From Abyssicoccus albus (lineage in GTDB: Bacteria; Bacillota; Bacilli; Staphylococcales; Abyssicoccaceae): 64,000 nt of DNA. Where the stretch lies: the NCBI RefSeq assembly GCF_003815035.1, contig NZ_RKRK01000003.1, positions 186,001 to 250,000 of the forward strand, given 5' to 3'. Below the pieces are notes generated by a model. The model was not told the DNA's origin, ran no database searches, and saw only the letters and a program-made list of their open reading frames with translations. This document shows positions 1 to 9,383 of the stretch, piece after piece (position 1 is the first letter of the stretch; every line of letters begins with the position of its first letter). The position numbers and the translations under genes are program-made.

Positions 1-2
1 TA

Positions 3-311
3 TTATAATTTGATTTCGATGTCTACACCTGATGGTAAGTTTAAGCCCATAAGAGCATCAACTGTTTTCGGCGTAGGGTTAACAATGTCAATTAGACGCT
101 TATGCGTACGTTGTTCGAATTGTTCACGAGAATCTTTGTACTTGTGAACGGCACGAATGATTGTATACACTTGCTTTTCTGTCGGCAATGGTATCGGACC
201 TGAAACTTCCGCACCAGAACGTTTAGCTGTTTCTACAATCTTTTCTGCTGATTGATCGATCACTTTGTGATCATACGCTTTTAAACGAATTCTAATTTTT
301 TGATTTGCCAT
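3..311 (-). CDS. rpsJ: 30S ribosomal protein S10
   Basis: A complete 102-residue S10, the usual bacterial length. It is a protein of the 3' domain of the small ribosomal subunit and also the NusE partner of NusB in antitermination. The typical opening [19 protein letters not shown] and the segment around [10 protein letters not shown] are present. A GAGGGAAAG ribosome binding site precedes the ATG. It is the first gene of the S10 operon; the rest of the operon (rplC, rplD and so on) would lie beyond the left edge on the minus strand. The long upstream leader (330-462) suggests autogenous control of the whole operon. Confidence 0.98.
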   Translation of the reverse strand: MANQKIRIRLKAYDHKVIDQSAEKIVETAKRSGAEVSGPIPLPTEKQVYTIIRAVHKYKDSREQFEQRTHKRLIDIVNPTPKTVDALMGLNLPSGVDIEIKL

Positions 312-329
312 TACTTTCCCTCCTCACTG

Positions 330-462
330 TCGTCTATATAATGTACAGACTTCTCCACGAAAATTCTCTTCACACACTCGCCATGGCAAAGCGGCCGGGT
401 GTGTCAGTAACCTCTCGCTTCAACGATGATCGCGTTCAACCTTGTGGTTGACGCTTTTTCAA
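330..462 (-). promoter_or_regulatory. Structured 5' leader of the S10 operon
   Basis: Read on the minus strand, this untranslated leader holds a hairpin (GCGTCAACC pairing with GGTTGAACGC around 430-453) and a second element with CACACCCGGCCGC and GGCGAGTGTG arms (about 372-405). The second block is strongly conserved before rpsJ in Bacillus and Staphylococcus as far as I remember. A role in r-protein (L4-type) autoregulation is an inference from position and structure. Confidence 0.65.
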
Positions 463-512
463 TTATGAGTAGACATAGTTATCCCTCACAATTTTTAAGT
501 CCAACGTTGTAT

Positions 513-541
513 ATAATACATGAATATCCACTATAAATCAA
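513..541 (-). promoter_or_regulatory. Promoter of the S10 operon
   Basis: The minus strand reads TTGATT (541-536), 17 nt, TATTAT (518-513), a good sigma-A promoter. Transcription from here would give a leader of about 190 nt before the rpsJ start. Confidence 0.7.
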
Positions 542-585
542 GTGTTTATCAAATATTTTCTAAAAAAATATGAATGATAATAAAG

Positions 586-610
586 GATGCGCATGTTGCA
601 CATGCGCATC
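586..610 (-). terminator. Hairpin terminator after the purine permease gene
   Basis: A perfect inverted repeat GATGCGCATG / CATGCGCATC with a 5-nt loop, followed on the minus strand by CTTTATT. It separates the permease from the S10 promoter. The U-tract is weak. Confidence 0.5.
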
Positions 611-615
611 TATTT

Positions 616-1956
616 TTAACCGTGTGGTTTTACAAAAATGAAGTATAAAATAAAGATGATAAACATTCCATACATAATAGGATGAATTTCTTTACGACGT
701 CCAGACATTAACATCGTAATTGGATAGAAGATAAATCCAATCGCAATCCCTGTTGCGATAGAGTACGTTAACGGCATCATTAACATCGTCAAGAATGCTG
801 GTACAGCAATTTCGAATTGTTGCCAGTCAATATGTTTCAAGTTAGCAACCATTAGAGATCCAACGATGATCAATGCTGGTGCGGTCACTTGTGGTGTGAC
901 TACTTGTAGTAACGGACTAAAGAACAACGCAAGCAAGAAGCATATCCCTGTGACGATACTCGCAAGTCCTGTTCTAGCACCAGCAGCGACTCCGGCCGAT
1001 GATTCAATGTATGATGTAGTCGTACTTGTACCAAGAATCGCTCCTGTAATCGTAGCCGCTGAGTCTGAGAACAATGCTTTACCAGCACGTGGTAATACAT
1101 TCCCTTTCATCAATCCACCGGCACTCGCAACTGCTACGAGTGTTCCAGCCGTGTCAAAAAAGTCTATAAATAAAAACGTTAAAATAACAATCAAAAATTG
1201 CATATTAAATATTTCGCTCGGCGTTTGGAATGCTTCGAACGCTTTACCAAATGTCGGCTCAAGACTAGGAACAGCGCCGACCACAGATGATGGTAAGTCG
1301 ATGAGTCCTGTTGCTAAACCGATTAAAGCCGTTGCGACCATACCGATAAATATTCCACCATTAATTTTGAGTGCCATCAAGATGACCGTAATCACGATTC
1401 CTGCGACCGTTAATAGCACTAACGGATCATAAAAATCTCCTAATCCAACAAGTGTGTTGTCATTATTCACGATTAAATTAGAATTTTGTAAACCAACGAA
1501 TGTAATGAACAATCCAATCCCTGCACTGACGGCAAGTTTTAATTCCAATGGAATCGCATTGATAATTAATTCTCTTAATCCAGACAACGTCAATAGCGCA
1601 AAAATAATCCCACTCATTAACACACCTGTTAATGCTGTCTGCCAAGGAATCCCCATCGTTAATACAACACTGTAAGCAAAGAACGCATTAATTCCAACAC
1701 CCGGTGCCAAAGCAATCGGGTAATTTGCAAGAAGCCCCATCACCATGCACCCAATGAATGCCGCAATGGCCGTCGCAACGAACACCGCACCCGCATCCAT
1801 TCCAGTGCCTTCTGGTAAATTATCTATCCCAGCTAGTGATAGAATGCTTGGATTGACGGCTAAAATATATGCCATAGATAAAAACGTTGTCAATCCACCG
1901 ATGATTTCATTTTTATAATTTGTCCCGAGTTCCTCCATATTAAAGAAGCTTTTCAC
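616..1956 (-). CDS. pbuG: NCS2-family guanine/hypoxanthine permease (PbuG-like)
   Basis: A 446-residue polytopic membrane protein of the AzgA/PbuG branch of the NCS2 nucleobase transporters, which import hypoxanthine and guanine by proton symport. The opening KSFFNMEELGTNYKNEIIGG, followed by LTTFLSMAYIL, closely resembles Bacillus PbuG, as do FIDFFDTAGTL and the SSAGVAAGARTGL segment. I chose the GTG at 1956 because PbuG proteins begin with MK-(S/T)-FF and an AAGGA sequence lies about 10 nt upstream. Longer starts at 1965 are less likely. No purine riboswitch-like structure is visible in the short upstream gap. Neighbour of rpsJ in other staphylococci too. Confidence 0.85.
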   Translation of the reverse strand: MKSFFNMEELGTNYKNEIIGGLTTFLSMAYILAVNPSILSLAGIDNLPEGTGMDAGAVFVATAIAAFIGCMVMGLLANYPIALAPGVGINAFFAYSVVLTMGIPWQTALTGVLMSGIIFALLTLSGLRELIINAIPLELKLAVSAGIGLFITFVGLQNSNLIVNNDNTLVGLGDFYDPLVLLTVAGIVITVILMALKINGGIFIGMVATALIGLATGLIDLPSSVVGAVPSLEPTFGKAFEAFQTPSEIFNMQFLIVILTFLFIDFFDTAGTLVAVASAGGLMKGNVLPRAGKALFSDSAATITGAILGTSTTTSYIESSAGVAAGARTGLASIVTGICFLLALFFSPLLQVVTPQVTAPALIIVGSLMVANLKHIDWQQFEIAVPAFLTMLMMPLTYSIATGIAIGFIFYPITMLMSGRRKEIHPIMYGMFIIFILYFIFVKPHG

Positions 1957-2075
1957 AACAAGCACATCCTTTTTATTGATTATAAATCATTCATCTAGTT
2001 TAATAAGGAACTGCCGGAAAAGCAATACTAAATTATGTTAATATAGAAGAAAATATGTGGGAGTGATGAACAATC

Positions 2076-2231
2076 ATGGATAAAGAACAACAATTGATCG
2101 AATTGAAAGACGAGTATGTGAGAATTCAAGGTGATTTAGAAAAGGTAGAATCGACTGGAAATGATACAACGAAGCTACAAGCTCAACTCGTTCGGATCGA
2201 AGAAGAGATTAAAGCGTTACGAAAGAAATAA
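2076..2231 (+). CDS. Small charged coiled-coil protein of unknown function
   Basis: A 51-residue ORF starting MDKEQQLIELKDEYVRIQGD, with a GGGAGTG ribosome binding site 9 nt upstream. Leucine and isoleucine recur at heptad-like spacing through a highly charged helix (E/K-rich), so a short coiled coil is likely. It is followed at once by a strong terminator, which supports its being a real transcription unit. I do not recognise a named family. Confidence 0.65.
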   Translation: MDKEQQLIELKDEYVRIQGDLEKVESTGNDTTKLQAQLVRIEEEIKALRKK

Positions 2232-2265
2232 AGGTTTGGAGTGGCATCACCACTCCAAACCTTTT
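2230..2265. terminator. Intrinsic terminator after the small coiled-coil gene
   Basis: A 14-bp perfect stem (AAAGGTTTGGAGTG / CACTCCAAACCTTT) with a 7-nt loop. The A-rich left side and T-rich right side allow it to work in both directions. Confidence 0.8.
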
Positions 2266-2268
2266 GTC

Positions 2269-2484
2269 GTATTCAGAGTAAATCGCAAATACTCTGATTA
2301 CCAGGCCATTTTCAACAGAATTCCCTTTCGTATTCAGAGTAAATCTCAAATACTCTGATTACCAGACCATTTTTAACAGAATTCCCCTCCGTATTCAGAG
2401 TAAATCTCAAATACTCTGATTACCAGGCCATTTTTAACAGAATTCCCCTTCGTATTCAGAGTAAATCACAAATACTCTGATTAT
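2269..2484. repeat. Palindrome array A: family 1, four copies, 61-bp pitch
   Basis: Four copies of a roughly 33-bp palindrome (arms GTATTCAGAGTA and TACTCTGATTAC, loop AATCnCAAA) start at 2269, 2330, 2391 and 2452, exactly 61 bp apart. The linkers are about 28 bp and nearly identical to each other. The last palindrome supplies the TAA stop (2483-2481) of the convergent MFS gene. Families like it occur at 42.3 and 60.2 kb. Confidence 0.9.
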
Positions 2485-3620
2485 GAATGATTCGAAACCG
2501 TTTTTAATGATAAAGAGACGGCTAACGCAATCATCAAGATCGTTCCTCCGATCCACGGTGTCATTGTAATTGTTCCGTATTCAACGACAACGCCTCCGAT
2601 CAACGCGCCTAGACCAATGCCGACGTTCAGTCCTGACATATTCCAACTAAGTGCATCGCTCGTATCTCCTTCAACAAGTTCAACAATACCATTTTGAATC
2701 GATGGACTCGTGCTCCATTGTGTAAAGCTCCAAACGAACATGACAATTAATAATAGATAGAACATTGGCATCGCGCTATTTATGACGAACATCATCAGTA
2801 TAAAAATCGTTAACATAATCACAAGCTGATTTTTAGAACCGATGTGATCAGTGATTGCACCGCCAATGCTCGTTCCAAAAAGACTTCCAAATCCAGCGAT
2901 AAACAAGACGATTGAAACGTGCCACAATTCGTACCCTGAACGAATCATCAATGGTCCGATGTATGTGAAGACGACATAATTTGCAGCAAGGATTAACGTT
3001 GTGATCAAAATAAACTTCGCGATCTCAACATAAGATAGGACACGTTGCGTTCCTTCACTATGCTCCAATTTAACATTTGAAGGCATTTGCCATACTAGTA
3101 AGACAAGTGCAACAACGGTTAATAAGACGATAAACAAGAATGTCATTCGCCATCCAAACCAGTCCCCGAGCATTGTACCTATCGGTACTCCAAAGACATT
3201 CGCACCGCTAAATCCAATATAGACGATCCCTAACATTTTGGCACGTTCTGTCGGATTACTCAACACAACCGTTGTACTCAATATTTTAACAACGATTAAT
3301 GCAGCGATCGCAGATGAAATCATCCGCCCGATAACAATCACCGTATAATTCGGAGCCAAAACGATGAGAAGATTTCCAAACATAAAAATTAATAATGATA
3401 CAATCAATGTACGCTTCACATTAAAGCGGGTCGTTAACTTCACTAATATCGGTCCCGCGATGGCAAAACTAAAAGCGTATATCGTAATCAATTGGCCGAT
3501 GACGGATTCACTGACATGAAGGTCTTCTGACATTAACGTCAGCAAACCGGCTATAATCAACTCGACCATGCCAACGATGAAGATATTAATAATAAAGGTC
3601 AATATTCGCAGTTTAGTCAT
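2481..3620 (-). CDS. MFS transporter, DHA1 drug/purine efflux type
   Basis: A 379-residue protein with 12 predicted membrane helices. The DHA1-like signature after helix 2 (KLTTRFNVKRTLI) and the GxxxGxxxG pattern in helix 5 (SGANVFGVPIGTMLGDWFGWR) place it with AraJ/PbuE-type exporters. I start at the ATG at 3620 (MTKLRILTFI) because AAAGGAG lies 7 nt upstream. The longer frame up to 3713 would cross the start of the divergent gene. It lies back to back with another MFS gene, leaving an 84-bp shared promoter region. Its substrate cannot be read from sequence. Confidence 0.8.
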   Translation of the reverse strand: MTKLRILTFIINIFIVGMVELIIAGLLTLMSEDLHVSESVIGQLITIYAFSFAIAGPILVKLTTRFNVKRTLIVSLLIFMFGNLLIVLAPNYTVIVIGRMISSAIAALIVVKILSTTVVLSNPTERAKMLGIVYIGFSGANVFGVPIGTMLGDWFGWRMTFLFIVLLTVVALVLLVWQMPSNVKLEHSEGTQRVLSYVEIAKFILITTLILAANYVVFTYIGPLMIRSGYELWHVSIVLFIAGFGSLFGTSIGGAITDHIGSKNQLVIMLTIFILMMFVINSAMPMFYLLLIVMFVWSFTQWSTSPSIQNGIVELVEGDTSDALSWNMSGLNVGIGLGALIGGVVVEYGTITMTPWIGGTILMIALAVSLSLKTVSNHS

Positions 3621-3704
3621 GATGAGTTCTCCTTTAACGCTATTCAATATGAGCATTATACTATACAATAGTAAATATATTAAGACAATGAGGACGTCGA
3701 TGAC

Positions 3705-4859
3705 ATGAAACAAAAACTTTCTATATTAATGGGTATTCAATTTTTCATATATTTCGGATTTAGTATGGTCATTCCCGTCATCCCAGAAATCGTCAAGTTC
3801 CTAGAACTTCCAACGATGCATATGGGGTGGCTGCTGGCGGTTTATTCTGTTGCTTCATTTATCAGTGCCCCGTTTTGGGGATATTTAGCAGATCGATTTG
3901 GTAGAAGGCCGATATTACTCATCGGCTTAATTGCATTCGGTGTCAGCTTTTTTACGTTTGGCTATTTCTTAGATCACTTATGGATATTATACATCTCTCG
4001 AATCGTAACAGGGATTGCATCAGGTGCATTGTATACGTCTACGATGAGCATGGTTGCCGACCTCTCTTCGAAAGAGGAAAGGACAAAATACATGGGTCTA
4101 ATGGGTATGATGACTGGAATGGGCTTTATCTTCGGCCCAGGTGTTGGTGGTTTACTATCTACAATTAGTTATTCATTTAGTTACTATATGACTGCAATCA
4201 TCATACTACTCGTGTTCGTATATAGTTTCTTCAAATTAAAAGAAACATATCAAGGCGAAGAAAGCTACAAAAAGAAAATTACAATTCCGATAAATTATTT
4301 AAAAGAGCCCGTCGGATTATTACTCATTACAACATTCATTGTTACGTTTACGTTAAGTGGGATGGAAAGTACGTTCCAGCTCTTAGCGATAGAGCTAATA
4401 AATATAAAAGCTTGGCAAATGGGAATATTGTTCTTTATCGGTGGAATTTGTAGCGCTCTACTCCAAGGTGTATATTTAAGACGCGTCAAAATCGAACAAG
4501 AAACTAAAGTGATGGTCGTCGGACAATTATTAACTGCCATTGGTTTCTTCATGTTGCCATTTACAATGAACCTTGTCTACGCAGGTGTTTGTATCGTCCT
4601 TTTAATGTGTGGGAACGCACTCGTTAGAACATTGCTTACTTCACAAGTGACGAAACAAGCAGCACATAATGAGATGGGTAAAATGACAAGCGCTGCATAC
4701 TCAATGGACTCCCTTGCTCGCGTATTCGGACCATTGATGTTCAATTACTTATTTACAATCTTAATCGGACTACCATTCTATTTCGGTGTCGTCATGACAT
4801 TTATCGGTATGGCATTCATCTTAATATACCCAAAAAAGGTGGTGACCGCACGTGATTAA
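3705..4859 (+). CDS. MFS multidrug efflux transporter, NorA/Bmr-like
   Basis: A 384-residue protein with 12 helices and DHA1 motifs: GYLADRFGRRPIL in the loop between helices 2 and 3 (motif A), RIVTGIASGALY (motif B) and GMGFIFGPGVGGLLS (antiporter motif C). The length matches NorA and Bmr (about 388 residues), which expel quinolones and cationic dyes by proton antiport. That substrate range is inference. It overlaps the next gene by 8 nt. Confidence 0.8.
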   Translation: MKQKLSILMGIQFFIYFGFSMVIPVIPEIVKFLELPTMHMGWLLAVYSVASFISAPFWGYLADRFGRRPILLIGLIAFGVSFFTFGYFLDHLWILYISRIVTGIASGALYTSTMSMVADLSSKEERTKYMGLMGMMTGMGFIFGPGVGGLLSTISYSFSYYMTAIIILLVFVYSFFKLKETYQGEESYKKKITIPINYLKEPVGLLLITTFIVTFTLSGMESTFQLLAIELINIKAWQMGILFFIGGICSALLQGVYLRRVKIEQETKVMVVGQLLTAIGFFMLPFTMNLVYAGVCIVLLMCGNALVRTLLTSQVTKQAAHNEMGKMTSAAYSMDSLARVFGPLMFNYLFTILIGLPFYFGVVMTFIGMAFILIYPKKVVTARD

Positions 4860-5169
4860 AATATTATTTTTACTACTATCATTGATATATGTAGTGATTG
4901 GATTATTAAGTATATATCAATCATATAAATTTCTTAATATCGCAAGATATATTTATGGAACATTGCTATTAACATTGTCCGTATTCATTCCACTGAATAC
5001 AACATCTATTGATTCTATATGGTTATTCATTATAACGCTATGCTTAGTGATGAACATTGAAATCACTGCCTTCAAAGATCATCACGGTGATCGTAAAAGA
5101 CTATTTTTGTTGCATTGGTTTACAGCATTTATCATATTAATCATTGTACTCATTCTATTTATCTTTTAG
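4852..5169 (+). CDS. Small membrane protein, unknown
   Basis: 105 residues with three or four hydrophobic segments, starting at a GTG that overlaps the end of the MFS gene by 8 nt and is preceded by AAAGGTGGTGA. This translational coupling suggests that it is made with the pump. No recognisable domain. Confidence 0.65.
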   Translation: MIKILFLLLSLIYVVIGLLSIYQSYKFLNIARYIYGTLLLTLSVFIPLNTTSIDSIWLFIITLCLVMNIEITAFKDHHGDRKRLFLLHWFTAFIILIIVLILFIF

Positions 5170-5172
5170 CAC

Positions 5173-5206
5173 AAAAATAAGGGATCAAATTGATCCCTTA
5201 TTTTTT
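5173..5206. terminator. Bidirectional terminator
   Basis: A near-perfect palindrome AAATAAGGGATCAA / TTGATCCCTTATTT with A and T runs on both sides. It lies between convergent genes and can serve both. Confidence 0.85.
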
Positions 5207-8200
5207 CTATGCTTTAATAAACTTTTTCTTAATTCGCATCAACACTTCATAAACGACAGGAACAACAATTAATGTCAAAATCGTACTCGATGTTAAACCG
5301 CCGATTACCGTCACAGCTAGTGCTTTAGAAATTAACATACTTCCTTCTCCAGGCAACAGTAAAGGCAACAATGCTCCAATCGTTGCAAGTGCTGTCATAA
5401 GGATCGGTCTCACACGTATTGTCGCCGCTTCTAATAACGCATCTCTTGTTGTAAGGCCTTCTTTCTCCATATTAATGACACGATCAATCAATACAATCGC
5501 ATTCGTTACAACGATTCCAATTAACATGAGAATACCAATCATGACTGGCACAGATATTGTCTCACCCGTCATTAAAAGACCTAGAATCGATCCAATAATC
5601 GTAAATGGTAATGAGAACAATACCGCAAACGGTGCCAATGCACCTTTAAACGTTAATACAAGAATCAAATAGACGATTCCAATGGCTGCAAGCATTGCAA
5701 GACCTAATTGAGAGAACGATTCGTTAATATCTTCTGTCGTTCCACCAACAGATACATCAACGCCTGATGGTGTATCTAATTCATCTAAAGCTTGATTTAC
5801 ACTTTGACTCACTGCAGATACATCATCACTATTGATTTTACCTTCAACTGTTGCTGAGATTTCACCATCTTCACGGATAATCGTATCAGAGGTTTCACCT
5901 TGCTTTAATGTTGAAATGTCACTGAGCTTCACAGATTCTCCCATTGGTGATTGGATTGTGTAAGATTCTAATTTTTCCTCAGTCCACTCTGTATCCTTTT
6001 CTTTGTGAAGGACTACTTTCAGTGGTTCATCTTTCTGTTGATTGATTTCTGTCACTTCATTATTCATTGAACGCTGATTTAATGCCATCGCAATTTGACC
6101 GGCACTCAATCCAAGGTCACTTGCTTTATCATGGTTCACTTCGATTTGATATTCTTCATATGTTTCACTCAATGAACTTGACACATTAGACAATTGCTCT
6201 TCATTGTCTAAAATATCCTTCACCTCATTAACCGTATCACGAATTGATTCTGTTGAACTTCCTTTAACCGTAACCGCATATGAGTTCGCCGTTCCTCCAG
6301 TTGCAAAATCTTGCAACGCAAATTCACCGTCAGAATTTTCTTTCGATAATTGTTCGAGTGCTTTCTCACCTTTCGATTCAAATTCTTCAGTATCGTCTTC
6401 ATATTTCACAAAGAAAGCGACTGAACTTGAATCTCCTGGACTCATCGGATTTTCACCTTTTGTATACATGACATTCTTGACGTCTTCATCATTTAAGAAA
6501 TATGCTTCAGCGACATCAGCATGTTCTAATATTGCTTCATCCGTTTCACCAGGGGCAGGCTTATAAGTGATTGCTACAACCTTCTCACTACCTGTATCGA
6601 TGAATGACGTGCCGACGAACGGCACAAGCATTAATGAACCGACAAGAAGCAATACTGATAAAATCGATACTAGCCATTTATGATTTAATGAATATTTCAA
6701 TATTGAACGGTAATGTTTTGCGATAAACCCTACTTGTTCATGACTTGTTGAATGTTTCACACCACGTTTAAAAAACATATGTGCTAACATTGGAGCAATC
6801 GTAACCGCAATCAATAGCGATGCTAACAATGCGAAGACGACCGCATACGCAAACGGTCTAAACAGTTCACCAACTTCCCCACCGACAAGTCCTAACGGTA
6901 AGAATACCGCAATCGTTACCATCGTTGAAGACATGATTGGAATATACATTTCTTTCGTTGCGTCTATGACCAGTTCTTTACCTGTTAGAGGTTCATCTTT
7001 CAACGTCATTCTTCTATATATATTCTCGATTACAACGATCGAATCATCAACGACACGTCCAATCGCAACGGTTAATGCACCAAGCGTCATAATATTCAAT
7101 GTGATATCCATATTCTTCAAAATTAATAATGCAACAAGTAGCGATAATGGAATTGAAACAGATGCAATGAGCGTCGAACGGACATCACGTAAGAAGACTA
7201 AGATGACAATCACTGCAAAGATAATACCAACAAGTGCTTTCTCCACCATCGTTTTAATCGACGTCTCAATCGGTTCTGCTTGGTCCATCACTTTGTTCAC
7301 TTCAATATCTTGATGTGCTTTATCGAACGATTTCATCACGTCTTTCACTTCATTCGCAACCGTCACGGTATTAGCATCATCTGATTTTGTAATCTGAACA
7401 CTCAGTGCATCTTTACCGTTTGTTTTGGCAATCGATTCACGTTCTGAGACTTTGTCAATTTTTGCGACATCTGATAATTTCGTCGAAGGCATCGCATTCG
7501 ATTCAGTTGCTTGTTGAGCTTGTTTCATCTCTTCAGGCGACGCTTCCCCTGATTCGATTTTTTGCTGTAACGCCTTCATCTCTTCGCCCATTTGCTCAGC
7601 TTGTTGTTGGTTTGGAATCTTCAATCCTTCTAATGCTTCGATTGAACTAAATTGACCATCGACGACAATGTTCTTCAGTTCATCGCCGAACGTATATAGG
7701 CCAAGTGGTGCATTCGTTGTCGCACCTTCAATGTATTGCAACACTTGATCTTCACTTAATCCTTCAGACTTCAACTTATCTTGATCAAACGACAGTTGAA
7801 CTTCTTCCATCAATTGTCCTTGTAACGTCACATCTTGAATACCATCAATGCCTTTCAAGTCTTTAATCAATTCATCTTCAGCAATTTTCGTCATGTCTTT
7901 GATTGACACTTCAGAACTACCGATACTATAACTAATGATCGGGAAACTGCCGAACGACATTTGTTCACCTTTCGGAACATCGACACCCTCTGGAAATTCT
8001 ATACTTTCAAGTGCATCATTCACTTCATCTTCTGCTTTAGACATATCCGTACTAAAATCATATTGAATTGTCACTGCACTTGCATTCTCCATCGAGCGAC
8101 TTGTGACATTTTCAACACCACTTAAATTATTCACACGTTCTTCAATTGGAATTGAAATTTCATCTTCAACATCCTCAGGTGTAGAACCAGGGTAAACCGT

Positions 8201-8350
8201 AGTCACAGTAATCACCGGTGTTTTAATGCTTGGAATGGTCTCCATTTTCATATTCATTGTCGCAATAATGCTCATCGCAACAATAATAATCGACATTAGA
8301 AATAATGCCCATTTATTGTTCAAACTAAATCGTATAATAGACTTTAACAT
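5207..8350 (-). CDS. RND-family efflux transporter, SwrC/AcrB-like
   Basis: 1047 residues, full AcrB/SwrC length, with an internal repeat of two six-helix halves and two large extracytoplasmic loops. Residues 1-60 include the hallmark PVITVTTVYPGSTPEDVE. The charged pair in helix 4 is visible in GRVVDDSIVVIENIYRR, the proton relay of the family. The second half has LIGIVVTNAIVLIDRV. In Bacillus the homologue SwrC exports surfactin, and an AcrB/D/F-like gene also lies beside fmhB in S. aureus. No membrane-fusion partner is present nearby, as usual for Gram-positive RND pumps. Probably controlled by the divergent TetR gene. Confidence 0.88.
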   Translation of the reverse strand: MLKSIIRFSLNNKWALFLMSIIIVAMSIIATMNMKMETIPSIKTPVITVTTVYPGSTPEDVEDEISIPIEERVNNLSGVENVTSRSMENASAVTIQYDFSTDMSKAEDEVNDALESIEFPEGVDVPKGEQMSFGSFPIISYSIGSSEVSIKDMTKIAEDELIKDLKGIDGIQDVTLQGQLMEEVQLSFDQDKLKSEGLSEDQVLQYIEGATTNAPLGLYTFGDELKNIVVDGQFSSIEALEGLKIPNQQQAEQMGEEMKALQQKIESGEASPEEMKQAQQATESNAMPSTKLSDVAKIDKVSERESIAKTNGKDALSVQITKSDDANTVTVANEVKDVMKSFDKAHQDIEVNKVMDQAEPIETSIKTMVEKALVGIIFAVIVILVFLRDVRSTLIASVSIPLSLLVALLILKNMDITLNIMTLGALTVAIGRVVDDSIVVIENIYRRMTLKDEPLTGKELVIDATKEMYIPIMSSTMVTIAVFLPLGLVGGEVGELFRPFAYAVVFALLASLLIAVTIAPMLAHMFFKRGVKHSTSHEQVGFIAKHYRSILKYSLNHKWLVSILSVLLLVGSLMLVPFVGTSFIDTGSEKVVAITYKPAPGETDEAILEHADVAEAYFLNDEDVKNVMYTKGENPMSPGDSSSVAFFVKYEDDTEEFESKGEKALEQLSKENSDGEFALQDFATGGTANSYAVTVKGSSTESIRDTVNEVKDILDNEEQLSNVSSSLSETYEEYQIEVNHDKASDLGLSAGQIAMALNQRSMNNEVTEINQQKDEPLKVVLHKEKDTEWTEEKLESYTIQSPMGESVKLSDISTLKQGETSDTIIREDGEISATVEGKINSDDVSAVSQSVNQALDELDTPSGVDVSVGGTTEDINESFSQLGLAMLAAIGIVYLILVLTFKGALAPFAVLFSLPFTIIGSILGLLMTGETISVPVMIGILMLIGIVVTNAIVLIDRVINMEKEGLTTRDALLEAATIRVRPILMTALATIGALLPLLLPGEGSMLISKALAVTVIGGLTSSTILTLIVVPVVYEVLMRIKKKFIKA

Positions 8351-8441
8351 ATGTATCCTCCCTAATCTTCATTCATTATAGGCTTACTTTCATTCATCTG
8401 AATATATCAATACAACTATAACATCGACTATATTACAAGAC

Positions 8442-8492
8442 ACTTACTAGTTAGTCAACAATATTGACTGATAAGTCAACTCGCTTTATATT
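8442..8492 (+). promoter_or_regulatory. Promoter and likely TetR operator between RND pump and regulator
   Basis: A promoter TTGACT (8464-8469), 17 nt, TATATT (8487-8492) faces the tetR gene. The -35 lies inside two overlapping inverted repeats: TTGACT-GATA-AGTCAA (8464-8479) and TTAGTCAA-CAATA-TTGACTGA (8451-8471). A TetR dimer bound here would block its own promoter and could also repress the divergent pump. Confidence 0.65.
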
Positions 8493-8548
8493 AGACTATA
8501 TAATTGATGAAAGTAAAGAATGATTAAACAATAAATGAGGGACCTATT

Positions 8549-9373
8549 ATGACGATAAAAAAAGAAGATATTATCATTAACGCTGCATTCACTTGTTTTG
8601 CAGACAAAGGCTACGCCCAAACTAGTATTCAAGACATTGCGAATGCCGCAAATATATCAAAAGGGTCTTTCTATACATATTTTGAGAATAAAGAAGATTT
8701 ATTAATTCAGCTCGTGAAAGGATTCCAATATCAATTAAAAGCACAATTTCAAACCATTACTGAAAGTAAAGATTCACCTCAATATAAATTTATTCAATTT
8801 ATCACAATGCAATTAAATTTGTGTTATCACAATAAAGACATTATTAAAATGATGTTGCAAGATTCATTCTCAAAAGAGTTAGAAGAAGTTCATAAGCTTT
8901 TACATAAACAAAAAATTATAGAAAATGCATGGTTTGAACATCTTATTGTCCATACATTTAATGTGACGAAACAATCTCATATTGAAGATTTATCACATGT
9001 ATTTGAATACATCGTCAAAGGGATTATGGGGGATATTGTATCAGGCTATCTAAAAACGATTGATTTTGAACAGACGGCTTATGCAATATATGATATATTA
9101 AACACATTAAGTCACAATCATTCTAATTACGTGCTGATTCAAAACAATTCATTGAATGAATATTCTATAGAGCATATTGAACAATATATTCATTCTACTT
9201 TAACGGAAGAACATCAATTAAAAACTGCAAAACTGATGATCAAACATTTGAACAAAGCAGATTTCAAAGAAGATGATCTCATCATCGTCAACGCTTTGAA
9301 CGATCAATTCCGTGATGCTCATTATGAACTTCATTTAATGGTCCAAAAAATACTAAAATCAAGTCAATCGTAA
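8549..9373 (+). CDS. TetR-family transcriptional regulator
   Basis: 274 residues, long for the family. The N-terminal helix-turn-helix (about residues 8-55) carries the signature TSIQDIANAANISKGSFYTYF. The remaining 220 residues are the usual all-helical ligand and dimer domain, here with a C-terminal extension. It is divergent from the RND pump and shares a palindromic control region with it, so it probably represses the pump. Ligand unknown. Confidence 0.85.
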   Translation: MTIKKEDIIINAAFTCFADKGYAQTSIQDIANAANISKGSFYTYFENKEDLLIQLVKGFQYQLKAQFQTITESKDSPQYKFIQFITMQLNLCYHNKDIIKMMLQDSFSKELEEVHKLLHKQKIIENAWFEHLIVHTFNVTKQSHIEDLSHVFEYIVKGIMGDIVSGYLKTIDFEQTAYAIYDILNTLSHNHSNYVLIQNNSLNEYSIEHIEQYIHSTLTEEHQLKTAKLMIKHLNKADFKEDDLIIVNALNDQFRDAHYELHLMVQKILKSSQS

Positions 9374-9383
9374 GGAGGGTACT

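Noticed and set aside
866-1432. 188-codon frame antisense to the purine permease
   Set aside because: A shadow of the pbuG reading frame; no ribosome site and no recognisable protein. Many similar antisense frames, such as 6204-6566, 6933-7313 and 44540-45010, were dropped for the same reason.
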